DNA from: Amycolatopsis iheyensis
GTDB taxonomy: Bacteria; Actinomycetota; Actinomycetes; Mycobacteriales; Pseudonocardiaceae
Assembly (NCBI RefSeq): GCF_024703995.1
Contig: NZ_JAMXQV010000013.1
Coordinates: 232,002-296,001, forward strand
DNA length: 64,000 nucleotides
Direction of reading: 5' to 3'
The position numbers and the translations under genes are program-made. The notes below the pieces were generated by a model. It was not told where the DNA came from. It did not search any database and was given only the letters and a program-made list of their open reading frames with translations. Shown here piece by piece: positions 22,123 to 30,037 of the stretch; the stretch's first letter is position 1, and every line of letters begins with the position of its first letter.

Positions 22123-23465
22123 TGCGCGAAGTCGTCGAGGGCGTCTGGCACGCCCTCACCGGGTCACGGCCGGGGCCCGTGGAGCTGACCGGCGCCGAAG
22201 ACGTGCTGCCGGGCCCGTACCGGGTGGCGGCCGCCGCCACCGCTTCCGTGGCCGCCGCGACCTTGGCGGCCGGGGAACTGCTCAAGCTGCGCGGGATCGA
22301 GCCGGGCGTCGTCACGGCGGACACGCGGCACGCCGCGGCGGCGTTCGCGAGCGAGGGGCTGGGACGCGTCGAGGGCGTCGCGGCCGAGCCGGTCTGGGCG
22401 CCGTTGTCGGGCAACTACCGCACGGCCGACGGCTGGGTGCGCCTGCACTGCAACTACCCGCGCCACGAAGCGGCGGTGTGCTGGGGGCTCGGCGTGCCCG
22501 GGAGCCGCGACGCGGTGACCAAGGCCGTCGCCGGACGCGTGGCGCGGGAGGTCGAGCACGCGGTCGTGTCCGCCGGGGGAGCGGCGGCCGAGCTGCGTTC
22601 GCCTTCCGAGTGGGCGGCGCACCCGCAGGGCGAGGCGGTGGCTTCGCTGCCGCTGGTGGACCTTGCGCCGATCGCTTCCGCCCCGAAGCGGACGTTGTTC
22701 TACTCGGACCGGCCGCTGGGCGGGGTCCGGGTCCTGGAGCTGACCCACGTGCTGGCCGGCCCGGTCGCCGGGCGGGTGCTGGCGGCGCACGGCGCCGACG
22801 TCCTGCACGTCGGCGCGGCGCACCTCCCGCGGGTCGAGGCCCTGGCGCGCGACACCGGGCAGGGCAAGCGTTCGACGTTCGTGGCGCTGGACACCGAGGG
22901 CGGCCGCGCGCGGCTGAAGAAGCTGATCAGCCGTGCGGACGTGCTGGTGCAGTCGTTCCGGCCGGGCGCGCTGGCGCGCATCGGGTTCGGTCCCGAGGAG
23001 CTGGCCGAGCTGCGGCCGGGCTTGGTGATCGCGGACTTGAGCGCGTACGGCTGGGAAGGCCCGTGGGCGCGGCGGCGCGGGTTCGACAGCCTGGTCCAGA
23101 TGGCGAACGGCATGGCGTACGCGGGCGAAGGCGACCCGTCACCGCTGCCGGTGCAGGCGCTGGACCACGCAACGGGCTGGCTGACGGCGGCGGCGATCAT
23201 GACGGCGTTGCACCGCCAGGTGACCGAGGGCGGCACGTGGCGGGTCCGGCTGTCACTGGCGGGCACCGGCCGCTGGCTGGATTCGCTGGGGCGCAAGAAT
23301 CCTGCCGGTGCCACGGTGGACTTCGCCGACCTGCTGGAGGAAGTGGACAGCGGGTACGGCCGGCTGACGCGGGTCCGGATGGCCGGCGGGCTGCCGGGAG
23401 CGGAGCCGCACTGGGAGTTCGGGACCCGGGTGCCGGGTGTCGACAAGCCGACCTGGACGCCCTGA
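22122..23465 (+). CDS. CaiB/BaiF (class III) CoA transferase family protein
   Basis: 447 residues. The central segment GGVRVLELTHVLAGPVAG and later FRPGALARIGFG are typical of family III CoA transferases. The first 190 residues are divergent and may be a degenerate repeat of the fold. GTG 22122 shares one base with the TAG of chdC, so translation is coupled although there is no obvious metabolic link to haem. The substrate is unknown. Confidence 0.85.
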   Translation: MREVVEGVWHALTGSRPGPVELTGAEDVLPGPYRVAAAATASVAAATLAAGELLKLRGIEPGVVTADTRHAAAAFASEGLGRVEGVAAEPVWAPLSGNYRTADGWVRLHCNYPRHEAAVCWGLGVPGSRDAVTKAVAGRVAREVEHAVVSAGGAAAELRSPSEWAAHPQGEAVASLPLVDLAPIASAPKRTLFYSDRPLGGVRVLELTHVLAGPVAGRVLAAHGADVLHVGAAHLPRVEALARDTGQGKRSTFVALDTEGGRARLKKLISRADVLVQSFRPGALARIGFGPEELAELRPGLVIADLSAYGWEGPWARRRGFDSLVQMANGMAYAGEGDPSPLPVQALDHATGWLTAAAIMTALHRQVTEGGTWRVRLSLAGTGRWLDSLGRKNPAGATVDFADLLEEVDSGYGRLTRVRMAGGLPGAEPHWEFGTRVPGVDKPTWTP

Positions 23466-23566
23466 GCGAAGCAGCCGCCCCGAACACGACCCACCCACCC
23501 CAGGGGGCCGGTCCCTGTTCCAGTTTACCGGCGGGAGCCGACGAAAAAGGCGAAGCCGGCGTAGTT

Positions 23567-23592
23567 GTCCACAGCCTGGCCCGATTGTGGAC
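23567..23592 (-). terminator. hairpin at the 3' end of the MNIO operon
   Basis: GTCCACA (23567-23573) pairs with TGTGGAC (23586-23592) around a 12-nt loop. The stem reaches the stop codon of the last minus-strand gene. It is short, so the confidence is modest. Confidence 0.35.
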
Positions 23593-23930
23593 TAGCGGCG
23601 GCGCAGGCGGTCCCGCAGCCCCCGCCGAGGCTTCGGCAGGTGCCCACCCGCGATCAGCCACGTCACGAACTCGTCGGCGTACGCCCCGGACCGCTCGGTG
23701 TCCCGCTTCGGCCGCCCCGCGTTGAACTCCGCGAACAACGGCCCGAACCGCTCACCCAACGCCTCGGCCAGCTCCGGGCGCTGATAAGCCAGCACCCGCC
23801 CGTGCTTCCGCCGCAGGACCGAAGCCTCCACCCGCAGCCGCGCGGGGTCGAAACCTTCCGGTGCCGGGCCGGAAGCCAGCAACGCCCGCAGCAGTGCGGC
23901 TTGCTGCGCGGCCAGGTCCTCGCGGCTCAC
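23592..23930 (-). CDS. small putative partner protein of the DUF692/MNIO enzyme
   Basis: 112 residues, basic at the C-terminus, predicted mainly helical (LAAQQAALLRALLASG, DEFVTWLIAGGHLPKP). I do not recognise a named family. GTG 23930 overlaps the MNIO stop (GTGA). MNIO enzymes normally act with a small partner that delivers the peptide (MbnC, TglI, BufC types), and this gene occupies that place. The role is inferred from position only. Confidence 0.6.
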   Translation of the reverse strand: MSREDLAAQQAALLRALLASGPAPEGFDPARLRVEASVLRRKHGRVLAYQRPELAEALGERFGPLFAEFNAGRPKRDTERSGAYADEFVTWLIAGGHLPKPRRGLRDRLRRR

Positions 23931-24730
23931 CCTGTCACCGCCGCGCGCAGCGCCGCCAGCTCCGCGGCCAGCTCGTCGTCGGTCGGGTAGTCGTCGTCGC
24001 GTTCCAGGAGGACTCCCGGTGGGTCCGTGCGGCGGCGCAGGTCCGTGAGCAGCGCGAGGACTTCCGGCAGCACCGGGTGCGCGTGCGTGTCGTGGTAGAC
24101 GCCGTCGCGCTCGATGCCGCCCGCCATGTGCACGTACGCCAGCCGCTCCCACGGGATGCCGTCGAGGAACGCCGCCGGGTCCGTGCCGATGTTGCGGGCG
24201 TTGGCGTACAGGTTCGCGACGTCGATGATCAGCCGGCAGTCCGTTCGCTCGGTCAGCTCCGTCAGGAACTGCTCCTCGGTCAGCTCGGCGCCGGGCCAGT
24301 CGAGCACCGCCGCGATGTTCTCCAGCGCCAGCGGGACGTCCACAATGGACTGAGCGAGGCGGACGTTCGCCACCAGCACGTCGAGGGCCTCGCGCGTGCG
24401 GGGGAGCGGCATCAGGTGCCCCGAGTCGAGCCCGCCCGCGCGCACGAAGCACACGTGGTCGCTGACCAGCGGCGCGTCCAGGGCCCGCGCCACCTCGGCG
24501 AGGTGCTGGACGCGCCCGGTGTCGAGCGGCTCGGCCCCGCCCAGCGACAACGAAACCGCGTGCGGCAGCACCGGCAGCCCGCGCTTGCGCAACGCCACCA
24601 ACGTCTCCGGGAGGTGGTCGTGGTGCAGGTTCTCGGCCACGACCTCGACCCAGTCGACCCCCGGCAGCCGCGCGATCGACAGGTCCAGCTCGTGCCGCCA
24701 GCCGATCCCGATGCCGAGCTCACCCACCAC
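23927..24730 (-). CDS. DUF692 / multinuclear non-haem iron-dependent oxidative (MNIO) enzyme
   Basis: About 267 residues with a TIM-barrel DUF692 pattern. The expected metal ligands are all visible in order: VAENLHHDH, LPHAVSLSLGG, SDHVCF, LENIAAV, DVANLYANA, HMAGGIE and HDTHAHPV. Characterised relatives (MbnB, TglH, BufB) oxidise cysteines of ribosomal peptides using two or three irons. GTG 24730 (or 24727/24736) overlaps the end of the upstream Cys-tailed gene, so enzyme translation is coupled to that of its probable substrate. Confidence 0.88.
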   Translation of the reverse strand: MVGELGIGIGWRHELDLSIARLPGVDWVEVVAENLHHDHLPETLVALRKRGLPVLPHAVSLSLGGAEPLDTGRVQHLAEVARALDAPLVSDHVCFVRAGGLDSGHLMPLPRTREALDVLVANVRLAQSIVDVPLALENIAAVLDWPGAELTEEQFLTELTERTDCRLIIDVANLYANARNIGTDPAAFLDGIPWERLAYVHMAGGIERDGVYHDTHAHPVLPEVLALLTDLRRRTDPPGVLLERDDDYPTDDELAAELAALRAAVTG

Positions 24731-25634
24731 AACCACCCCCGCCGCACGACGAACCACACGAGGAGCCGCTGCTGCACGACGAGCCACTGCTGCACGACGA
24801 ACTCGAACACGACGACCCGCCCGACGAGCCCCCGCCGCCGAACGAGCCCGTGGGCGGCATCAGCGCCGCGCTCAGCTCTTCGTCCGGGTACATCGCCCAG
24901 CCACCCAGCGCGACCGCGGCCGCGGCGCCGCCGAGCAGGACGCCGCCCGCCAGCGCGCCGGCCGGCACCGGTCCGCTCGCCGCGGTCCGGGCCTGGCCGA
25001 GCACCCGCTGCCCGGCCGCCGACGGCTGCCGGGGACCGGTCTTCGACCGCCGCACCGCGGCGACGATCGTCAACACGGCCGCGACCAGCACCAGGAACAC
25101 CAGGACCCCGACCGGGCGGCCCAGCGAGATGCCGTTGACCAGCCGCACCACGCCGAGCACCAGCACGGCGAGCTGCAGGACGAGCCCGAACGTCCGGGAC
25201 TGGCGCTTGGCGGCCGCCGACGCCAGCAGGCCCCGCTGGTCGAGCCCCGCTTCCAGCGCCTGCATCGCGGCCGACCGGCGGCCGTGGCCGCGCAACGTCG
25301 CCGTCGTCTTCAGCTGGGCCGCGTCGAACACCGCCTGCTCCAGCGGTTCCGACGGCCGCGCGCCGGCCTGGCTGACTTGCTTGTAGCTGTTGACGCGCAG
25401 CTGTCCGCGCTCGACCAGCGCCGCGATCGCCGCGTCGACCGCCCGGTCCGGGCCGCCGGCCAGGTAGGCGAGCTGGTAGACGGTCGGCGGCGGCCCCGGC
25501 CGCTCCTGGCCCGAGCGGAGCGCGCGGCTCGCGACGACCCCGGCCACGATGAGCCGCAGCAGCAGGACCGCGCCGAGCAGTGCGATGTAGAGGACCACGA
25601 AATCCGGTCCGGAGATGCCCCAGGGTTCGTCCAT
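24720..25634 (-). CDS. TIGR04222-type membrane protein with Ser/Cys/Gly-rich tail (probable MNIO substrate B)
   Basis: 304 residues. Membrane segments lie at about 12-32, 147-165, 172-190 and 225-245, with a soluble domain between the first and second (LAGGPDRAVDAAIAALVERG). The last 40 residues are almost only Gly, Ser and Cys, with six Cys in a repeated SSC pattern ending GGGGCGG. The N-terminus starts WGISGPDFV, close to that of the neighbouring paralogue (WGIPGPLFT). The ATG has GGGGAG upstream. Known relatives occur beside DUF692 genes; the function is undescribed. Confidence 0.82.
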   Translation of the reverse strand: MDEPWGISGPDFVVLYIALLGAVLLLRLIVAGVVASRALRSGQERPGPPPTVYQLAYLAGGPDRAVDAAIAALVERGQLRVNSYKQVSQAGARPSEPLEQAVFDAAQLKTTATLRGHGRRSAAMQALEAGLDQRGLLASAAAKRQSRTFGLVLQLAVLVLGVVRLVNGISLGRPVGVLVFLVLVAAVLTIVAAVRRSKTGPRQPSAAGQRVLGQARTAASGPVPAGALAGGVLLGGAAAAVALGGWAMYPDEELSAALMPPTGSFGGGGSSGGSSCSSSSCSSGSSCSSGSSCGSSCGGGGCGG

Positions 25635-25700
25635 CGCCCGTCTCCCCTCAGTGAGTTGCGGTTACCGTAGCTGTGAGACGCGGACGCTCGCGTCGGCGTT

Positions 25701-26627
25701 TCAACCGCCGCAGCCCCCGCCGCCACCGCCACCGCAGCCGCCGCCCCCACCACTGCAGGAGCTGCCGCCACCACAAGAACTGCCGCCGCCGCACGAGCTG
25801 CCGCCGTAGTAGCCGACGGCCCCGCCGCCGGTGACGCCCGCCCACCGCGACCGGGCCCGGGTGCGGTGGTACCGCGCGGTCGACTGCTGCGTGGCCCGGC
25901 TGATCGCCAGGCGGACGTCCTTGTCGGGGTGCCCGGAAAGGCCGCCGGACGCGACGGCCCCGGCCGGCCCGGCCACGAGCGTCCCGGCGCGGCGCGCCTC
26001 CTCGGCGGCCGCCCGGCCGGCGGCGGTGGCCTGCACGACGGGTGTTTTCGCGGCAAACGCGGTGGCGAAGCCGGCCGCGACGAGGTTCAGCACCAGCAGG
26101 CCCAGCAGGTAGCCGACGGCGTGCCCGCTCGACGCCCCGGCGATCAGCCGGACCACGCCGAGCACGAGCAGCGCCCAGTAGGCGACGGCGGTGCTCAGCC
26201 AGGTGCGCCGGAGCTGCCGGATGTCGACGAGCAGGCCGCGGGCGACCAGCCCGGTCTCCAGCTCGGCCGCCGTCGGGTGCTCCCACACCGCGGTGCGCAC
26301 CCGGTCGATCGACGAGCCGTGCTTGCCGATCCGCAGGAGCGCGGCGCGGCCCAGGTCGTCGGACGCCGAGCCGCGCACGCGGGACAGCCGGCCGGTGCCG
26401 TCCATCCGCACGATCTGCCGCTCCAGCAGCTTCGCGACGACGACCTCGCCGACGCGGACGCGGCCGCCCGTCAGCGAAGCGAGTTCTTCGGCGCTCTGCG
26501 GCGCGCCGCCGGCGCGGCCGCGGCGCAGCAGGAGTGCGCGCACCCCGGCGTAGAGCGCCGGCAGGAGCAGCAGGCCCAGGTAGAGGCCCGTGAACAGCGG
26601 TCCGGGAATGCCCCACGTGTCGGTCAT
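25701..26627 (-). CDS. TIGR04222-type membrane protein with Gly/Cys-rich tail (probable MNIO substrate A)
   Basis: 308 residues and a paralogue of the gene that follows. The first membrane segment is at about 10-30, then a soluble domain (ASLTGGRVRVGEVVVAKLLERQIV), then two adjacent membrane segments (about 140-185). The C-terminal 35 residues are a Gly/Ser/Cys tail with five Cys in GGGSSC repeats and a CGG end. It is the first gene of the four-gene unit; the ATG has GGGAGG upstream. msrB lies 74 bp further upstream on the same strand. Confidence 0.82.
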   Translation of the reverse strand: MTDTWGIPGPLFTGLYLGLLLLPALYAGVRALLLRRGRAGGAPQSAEELASLTGGRVRVGEVVVAKLLERQIVRMDGTGRLSRVRGSASDDLGRAALLRIGKHGSSIDRVRTAVWEHPTAAELETGLVARGLLVDIRQLRRTWLSTAVAYWALLVLGVVRLIAGASSGHAVGYLLGLLVLNLVAAGFATAFAAKTPVVQATAAGRAAAEEARRAGTLVAGPAGAVASGGLSGHPDKDVRLAISRATQQSTARYHRTRARSRWAGVTGGGAVGYYGGSSCGGGSSCGGGSSCSGGGGGCGGGGGGGCGG

Positions 26628-26701
26628 GACTCCGCCCTCCCTCGTCCGTGTGCGGAGATTACGGCCGAGAGAGGGCGGGAGGTTGTCGACTTGAGGAGGA
26701 T

Positions 26702-27139
26702 TTAGGCTGTCGGTTCCGACGCCTGGGGTACCAGTTTCAGCGAAATCGAGTTGATGCAGTAGCGCTGGTCGGTCGGCGTGGCGTAGCCCTCGCCCTCGAA
26801 GACGTGGCCGAGGTGGCTGTGGCAGGAGCCGCAGAGGACCTCGATGCGCTTCATGCCCATGGTCCGGTCTTCGCGCAGCAGCACGGCGTCGGAGTCGGCC
26901 GGGTCGAAGAACGACGGCCAGCCGCAGTGGCTCTCGAACTTCGTGTCGCTGCGGAACAGCTCCGCACCGCAGGCGCGGCACTCGTAGACGCCGGTCGTCT
27001 TCGTGTCGGTGTACTCACCGGTGAACGGCCGTTCGGTGCCGGCCTGGCGGAGCACGGCGTACTCCTCCGGGCTCAGCTCTTCCCGCCATTCCTGCTCGGA
27101 CTTCACGACGCGGGGGGTGGCGCCGACAACGGGTTTCAT
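26702..27139 (-). CDS. msrB: peptide-methionine (R)-S-oxide reductase
   Basis: 145 residues. Two zinc CXXC pairs (CRACG and CGSCHSHLGH) and the catalytic Cys in RYCINSISL are present, as is the substrate segment SHCGWPSFF. It reduces methionine-R-sulfoxide in proteins. ATG 27139 fits the usual family start. Confidence 0.95.
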   Translation of the reverse strand: MKPVVGATPRVVKSEQEWREELSPEEYAVLRQAGTERPFTGEYTDTKTTGVYECRACGAELFRSDTKFESHCGWPSFFDPADSDAVLLREDRTMGMKRIEVLCGSCHSHLGHVFEGEGYATPTDQRYCINSISLKLVPQASEPTA

Positions 27140-27158
27140 ACCTTTCACCCGTTCCACG

Positions 27159-27464
27159 TTACGCCGCGAGCCACGCCAGGGCGTGCACCACGATGTCCCA
27201 TGCGGCGACAATCACCCCGAGCACGATGAGGACGACGATCAGGGCGGAAACCCAGTACCGCAGGCCACCGAGGCGGTTGCTGGAGTCGGCGAAGTCGGCC
27301 ACGCCGTCGAGCGCGGCTTCGATGGTGTAGTTCGGCCCGGATCGCTCGATCCGGTCGAGGTGCTCGGCGAACGCGCGCGCCTCCGGGTCGTACGGGTCCA
27401 GGCCGACCAGGTCCTCGTGGAAGCGAGGATTCTGGCCCGGCAGCGAAGCTCCGTTTTCGGCCAT
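27159..27464 (-). CDS. small single-pass membrane protein
   Basis: 101 residues. The N-terminal 70 are hydrophilic and acidic (DLVGLDPYDPEARAFAEHLDRIER). One membrane helix follows (YWVSALIVVLIVLGVIVAAWDIVVHAL), leaving almost nothing outside. I do not recognise the family. ATG 27464 is used; ATG 27482 is possible. It lies 19 bp upstream of msrB on the same strand and may be co-transcribed. Confidence 0.6.
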   Translation of the reverse strand: MAENGASLPGQNPRFHEDLVGLDPYDPEARAFAEHLDRIERSGPNYTIEAALDGVADFADSSNRLGGLRYWVSALIVVLIVLGVIVAAWDIVVHALAWLAA

Positions 27465-27517
27465 GCCCCCACGGTAAGCCATCGGAGCGCGCCCGCCCAC
27501 CAGCGGCGCGTTAAGTC

Positions 27518-29194
27518 TCAGTAGCCCGAACTGGCGGAGATGGCCTCGATCTTGGTGTTCGCGTCGATGAGCGTCTGGCCGCCGACGATCACCATCCGGA
27601 ACTTGTGCCTGCCGTTCAGGATGTTGAGGTACATCTGCACCGAGCCGTCCGAGTTGACGCCTTCGTCCGTGCGCGCGGTGTTGAACGAGCCGACGTTCTT
27701 CTTGTTCTCCGCCCAGTACTGCTGGAACTGCTGTTCGTCGCCGTAGACCGCTTGGGCGGCCGGGGTCAGCATGGCCCAGTTGTCGGCCGGGGCGTTGAAG
27801 AAGTTGACCAGCTGCTGGCCGGTGGTTCCGATCGCGGTGATCCGGCCCTCGGACTTGGTCTGGCCCAGCGCGGCGGGCGGGTTCGAGCTGCTGCTCTTGC
27901 CGGTGCTGGGCGAGCTCGGGCCCGACGTCGACTGGTTGCCCGGCGACTGCGCGTTGGTGCTGCCGCCGGTGCCGCCGCCGCTGGAGGAGTTCAGCACCAG
28001 GAACACGATCACCGCGACGACCACGACCGCGGCGCCCGCCCCGGCGAACAGCGCGTACTTGCGCTTGTTGTCCGGCTTCGAGGTGCCCGAGGAGTACTGG
28101 GGCGCCCGCGCCGACGGCGCGGCCGCGGGCATCGGCCTGGGCGGCGTGTTCGGCGGCGCGGCCGGGGACCGCATCGGCATGAACGCCGCGGTCGGGCGCG
28201 GCGGGTTCGACGCCGCCTTGTTCGCGGGCACCGGCGTCCCGACCGGCGGCGACTGCGGCGCGGGCTGGTCGGTTCGCTGCCACGGCGGGCGCTCGCCACC
28301 GTCGGCGGGCGCGGCGGGCTTGCGGCCCGCGACGCCGCCGGCCAGCAGCTGCGGGGACGCCGACGTGCCGCCGGGTTCGGTGCGGGCCAGCGCGGCCAGC
28401 CGCTCGCGGGCCTCGGCCATCGACGGCCGCTCGCCCGGCTCGCTGCGCAGCAGGCTCATCAGCAGCGCGGTGGCCCCGCCCGCCTGCACCGGCGGGTTGA
28501 TCTGGCCGTTCGCCGCCGCGTAGAGCAGTGCGAGCTGGTTGGTGGTGTTGCCGTACGGCGTGGTGCCCTCGATCGCCTGGTAGAGGGTCGCGCCGAGGGC
28601 GAAGACGTCGGAGCTGGGCACCGGGTCGGCGCCGCGCGCCAGCTCGGGCGCCAGGTAGGCGGGCGTGCCGCCGATCAGGCCGGTGGCCGTGAGCGTCATG
28701 TCACCGGCCGCGCGCGAGATGCCGAAGTCGGTGATCTTCGCGGTGCCGGTCTCGTCGATGAGGATGTTCCCGGGCTTGACGTCGCGGTGCACGATCCCGG
28801 CGCGGTGCGCCGCGACCAGCGCGGACGCGACCTGCTCGCCGATCCGGGCGATCCGGCCGAGCGGCAGCGTGCCCTCCTCGGCCAGGATCGTGGAGAGGCT
28901 CGGCCCGTTGAGGTACTCCATCACCAGGCACGGGTCGCCGTTGTGCTCGGCGATGTCGAACACCACGATCGCGTTCGGGTGCTGGAACCGGGCCGCGTTC
29001 TTCGCCTCGCGCATGGCGCGCTGGCGCATGTTGTCGCGTTCGGTCTCGGAGACGCCCGGCTGGGGGAGGATCTGCTTGATCGCGACGGTGCGCTCGAGGC
29101 GCACGTCAGTGGCGCGCCACACGACTCCCATGGCACCGCTACCAATGTGCTCGACGAGGCGGTAGTGCCCCGCGATCAGCTGACCGGTGTCGAT
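27518..29194 (-). CDS. membrane serine/threonine protein kinase (non-canonical ATC start proposed)
   Basis: About 558 residues if started at ATC 29194. The kinase domain has a complete glycine-rich loop (IGSGAMGVVW), VAIKQI, HRDVKPGNIL, DFGIS and APEL. A Pro-rich linker, one membrane helix (about 400-420) and an extracellular domain follow. The first ATG in frame (29131) would cut the Gly-rich loop. No ATG or GTG exists upstream before a stop, but AGGAG sits 8 nt before ATC 29194; CTG 29179 is another option. Hanks-type kinase; target unknown. Confidence 0.8.
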   Translation of the reverse strand: MDTGQLIAGHYRLVEHIGSGAMGVVWRATDVRLERTVAIKQILPQPGVSETERDNMRQRAMREAKNAARFQHPNAIVVFDIAEHNGDPCLVMEYLNGPSLSTILAEEGTLPLGRIARIGEQVASALVAAHRAGIVHRDVKPGNILIDETGTAKITDFGISRAAGDMTLTATGLIGGTPAYLAPELARGADPVPSSDVFALGATLYQAIEGTTPYGNTTNQLALLYAAANGQINPPVQAGGATALLMSLLRSEPGERPSMAEARERLAALARTEPGGTSASPQLLAGGVAGRKPAAPADGGERPPWQRTDQPAPQSPPVGTPVPANKAASNPPRPTAAFMPMRSPAAPPNTPPRPMPAAAPSARAPQYSSGTSKPDNKRKYALFAGAGAAVVVVAVIVFLVLNSSSGGGTGGSTNAQSPGNQSTSGPSSPSTGKSSSSNPPAALGQTKSEGRITAIGTTGQQLVNFFNAPADNWAMLTPAAQAVYGDEQQFQQYWAENKKNVGSFNTARTDEGVNSDGSVQMYLNILNGRHKFRMVIVGGQTLIDANTKIEAISASSGY

Positions 29195-29297
29195 GGCGGC
29201 TGCTCCTGACGAAATTCCCGGTGATGGTGACCCTGCTCAGCGCGTTTCCGCTTCGCGCACCCGAACGAGTGTAGCGGTCGGCCCTGTGCTGTTCTCG

Positions 29298-29972
29298 TCA
29301 GCCAGCCGGTCCGGCGGGCTCCGGTTCGGGCACCGGGGCCGCCGGGCTCCGTTTCCGGAACACCCGGACCAGGCCGATCGCGCCGGCCAGCGCGAACACG
29401 GCGTAACAGGCGAGCAGCGCGGGCGGCGTGTCGCCGGTGAGGGCGTCGCCGAGGACGACCACGGCGACGGTGCCGGGCACGCTCCCCAGCAGCGTACCGG
29501 CCAGGTACGGGCCGAGCCGGACGGTCGACACGCCGCAGAGGTAGCTGAACGGCGCGAACGGCACCACGGGGATCAGGCGCAGCGAGGTGACGGCGAGCAC
29601 ACCGCCGCCGGAGAGCCGGTCGTTGACCGTCTTCACCGCGGACCGGTGCAGGTGCCGGGTGACCAGGTCGCGGCCGAGCAGCCGGGCCAGCCCGAAGGAC
29701 AGGCCGGCGGCGATGGTGGTGGCGACCAGCCCGATGGCGATCCCGGCCGCGGTGCCGACGAGCAGCCCGGCGGCGAGGTTGAACACGGTCCGCGGGATCG
29801 GCGCGACGGTGAGCAGCGAATACGCCACGAGCAGGATGAGCGGGGTGGCCGGCCCGGTGGCCGCGGCCCAGGCCCGCAGGTCGGCGGGACCCGGGATCGG
29901 CAGCAGCAGCGCGGCCGCCGCGAAGAGGGCGAGCACGCCGAGCGCGACGATCAGCTTGGTGCGGCCGGACAC
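29298..29972 (-). CDS. TVP38/TMEM64 family membrane protein
   Basis: 224 residues with about five to six membrane segments and the VTT/DedA-family signature LRLIPVVPFAPFSYLCG. Such proteins are linked to lipid scrambling or flipping and undecaprenyl-phosphate handling in bacteria; the exact role here is unknown. GTG 29972 is preceded at 7 nt by TAAGCT (29980-29985), a leaderless arrangement. Confidence 0.85.
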   Translation of the reverse strand: MSGRTKLIVALGVLALFAAAALLLPIPGPADLRAWAAATGPATPLILLVAYSLLTVAPIPRTVFNLAAGLLVGTAAGIAIGLVATTIAAGLSFGLARLLGRDLVTRHLHRSAVKTVNDRLSGGGVLAVTSLRLIPVVPFAPFSYLCGVSTVRLGPYLAGTLLGSVPGTVAVVVLGDALTGDTPPALLACYAVFALAGAIGLVRVFRKRSPAAPVPEPEPAGPAG

Positions 29973-29979
29973 CCGTCCG

Positions 29980-30031
29980 AGCTTACCGGCGGCACTTTCA
30001 CGTGAAAGTGCCGCCTGGGCACCGCTAGGTT
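29980..30031. promoter_or_regulatory. divergent leaderless promoters sharing a 28-bp perfect palindrome
   Basis: TAAGCT (29980-29985, minus) serves the TVP38 gene and TAGGTT (30026-30031, plus) lies 6 nt before the ATG of the LigD-type gene. Between them, 29988-30015 is a perfect 28-bp palindrome with half-site GGCGGCACTTTCAC. It covers the -35 position of both promoters, so it is a good candidate for a shared operator. Confidence 0.55.
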
Positions 30032-30037
30032 GGCCGC

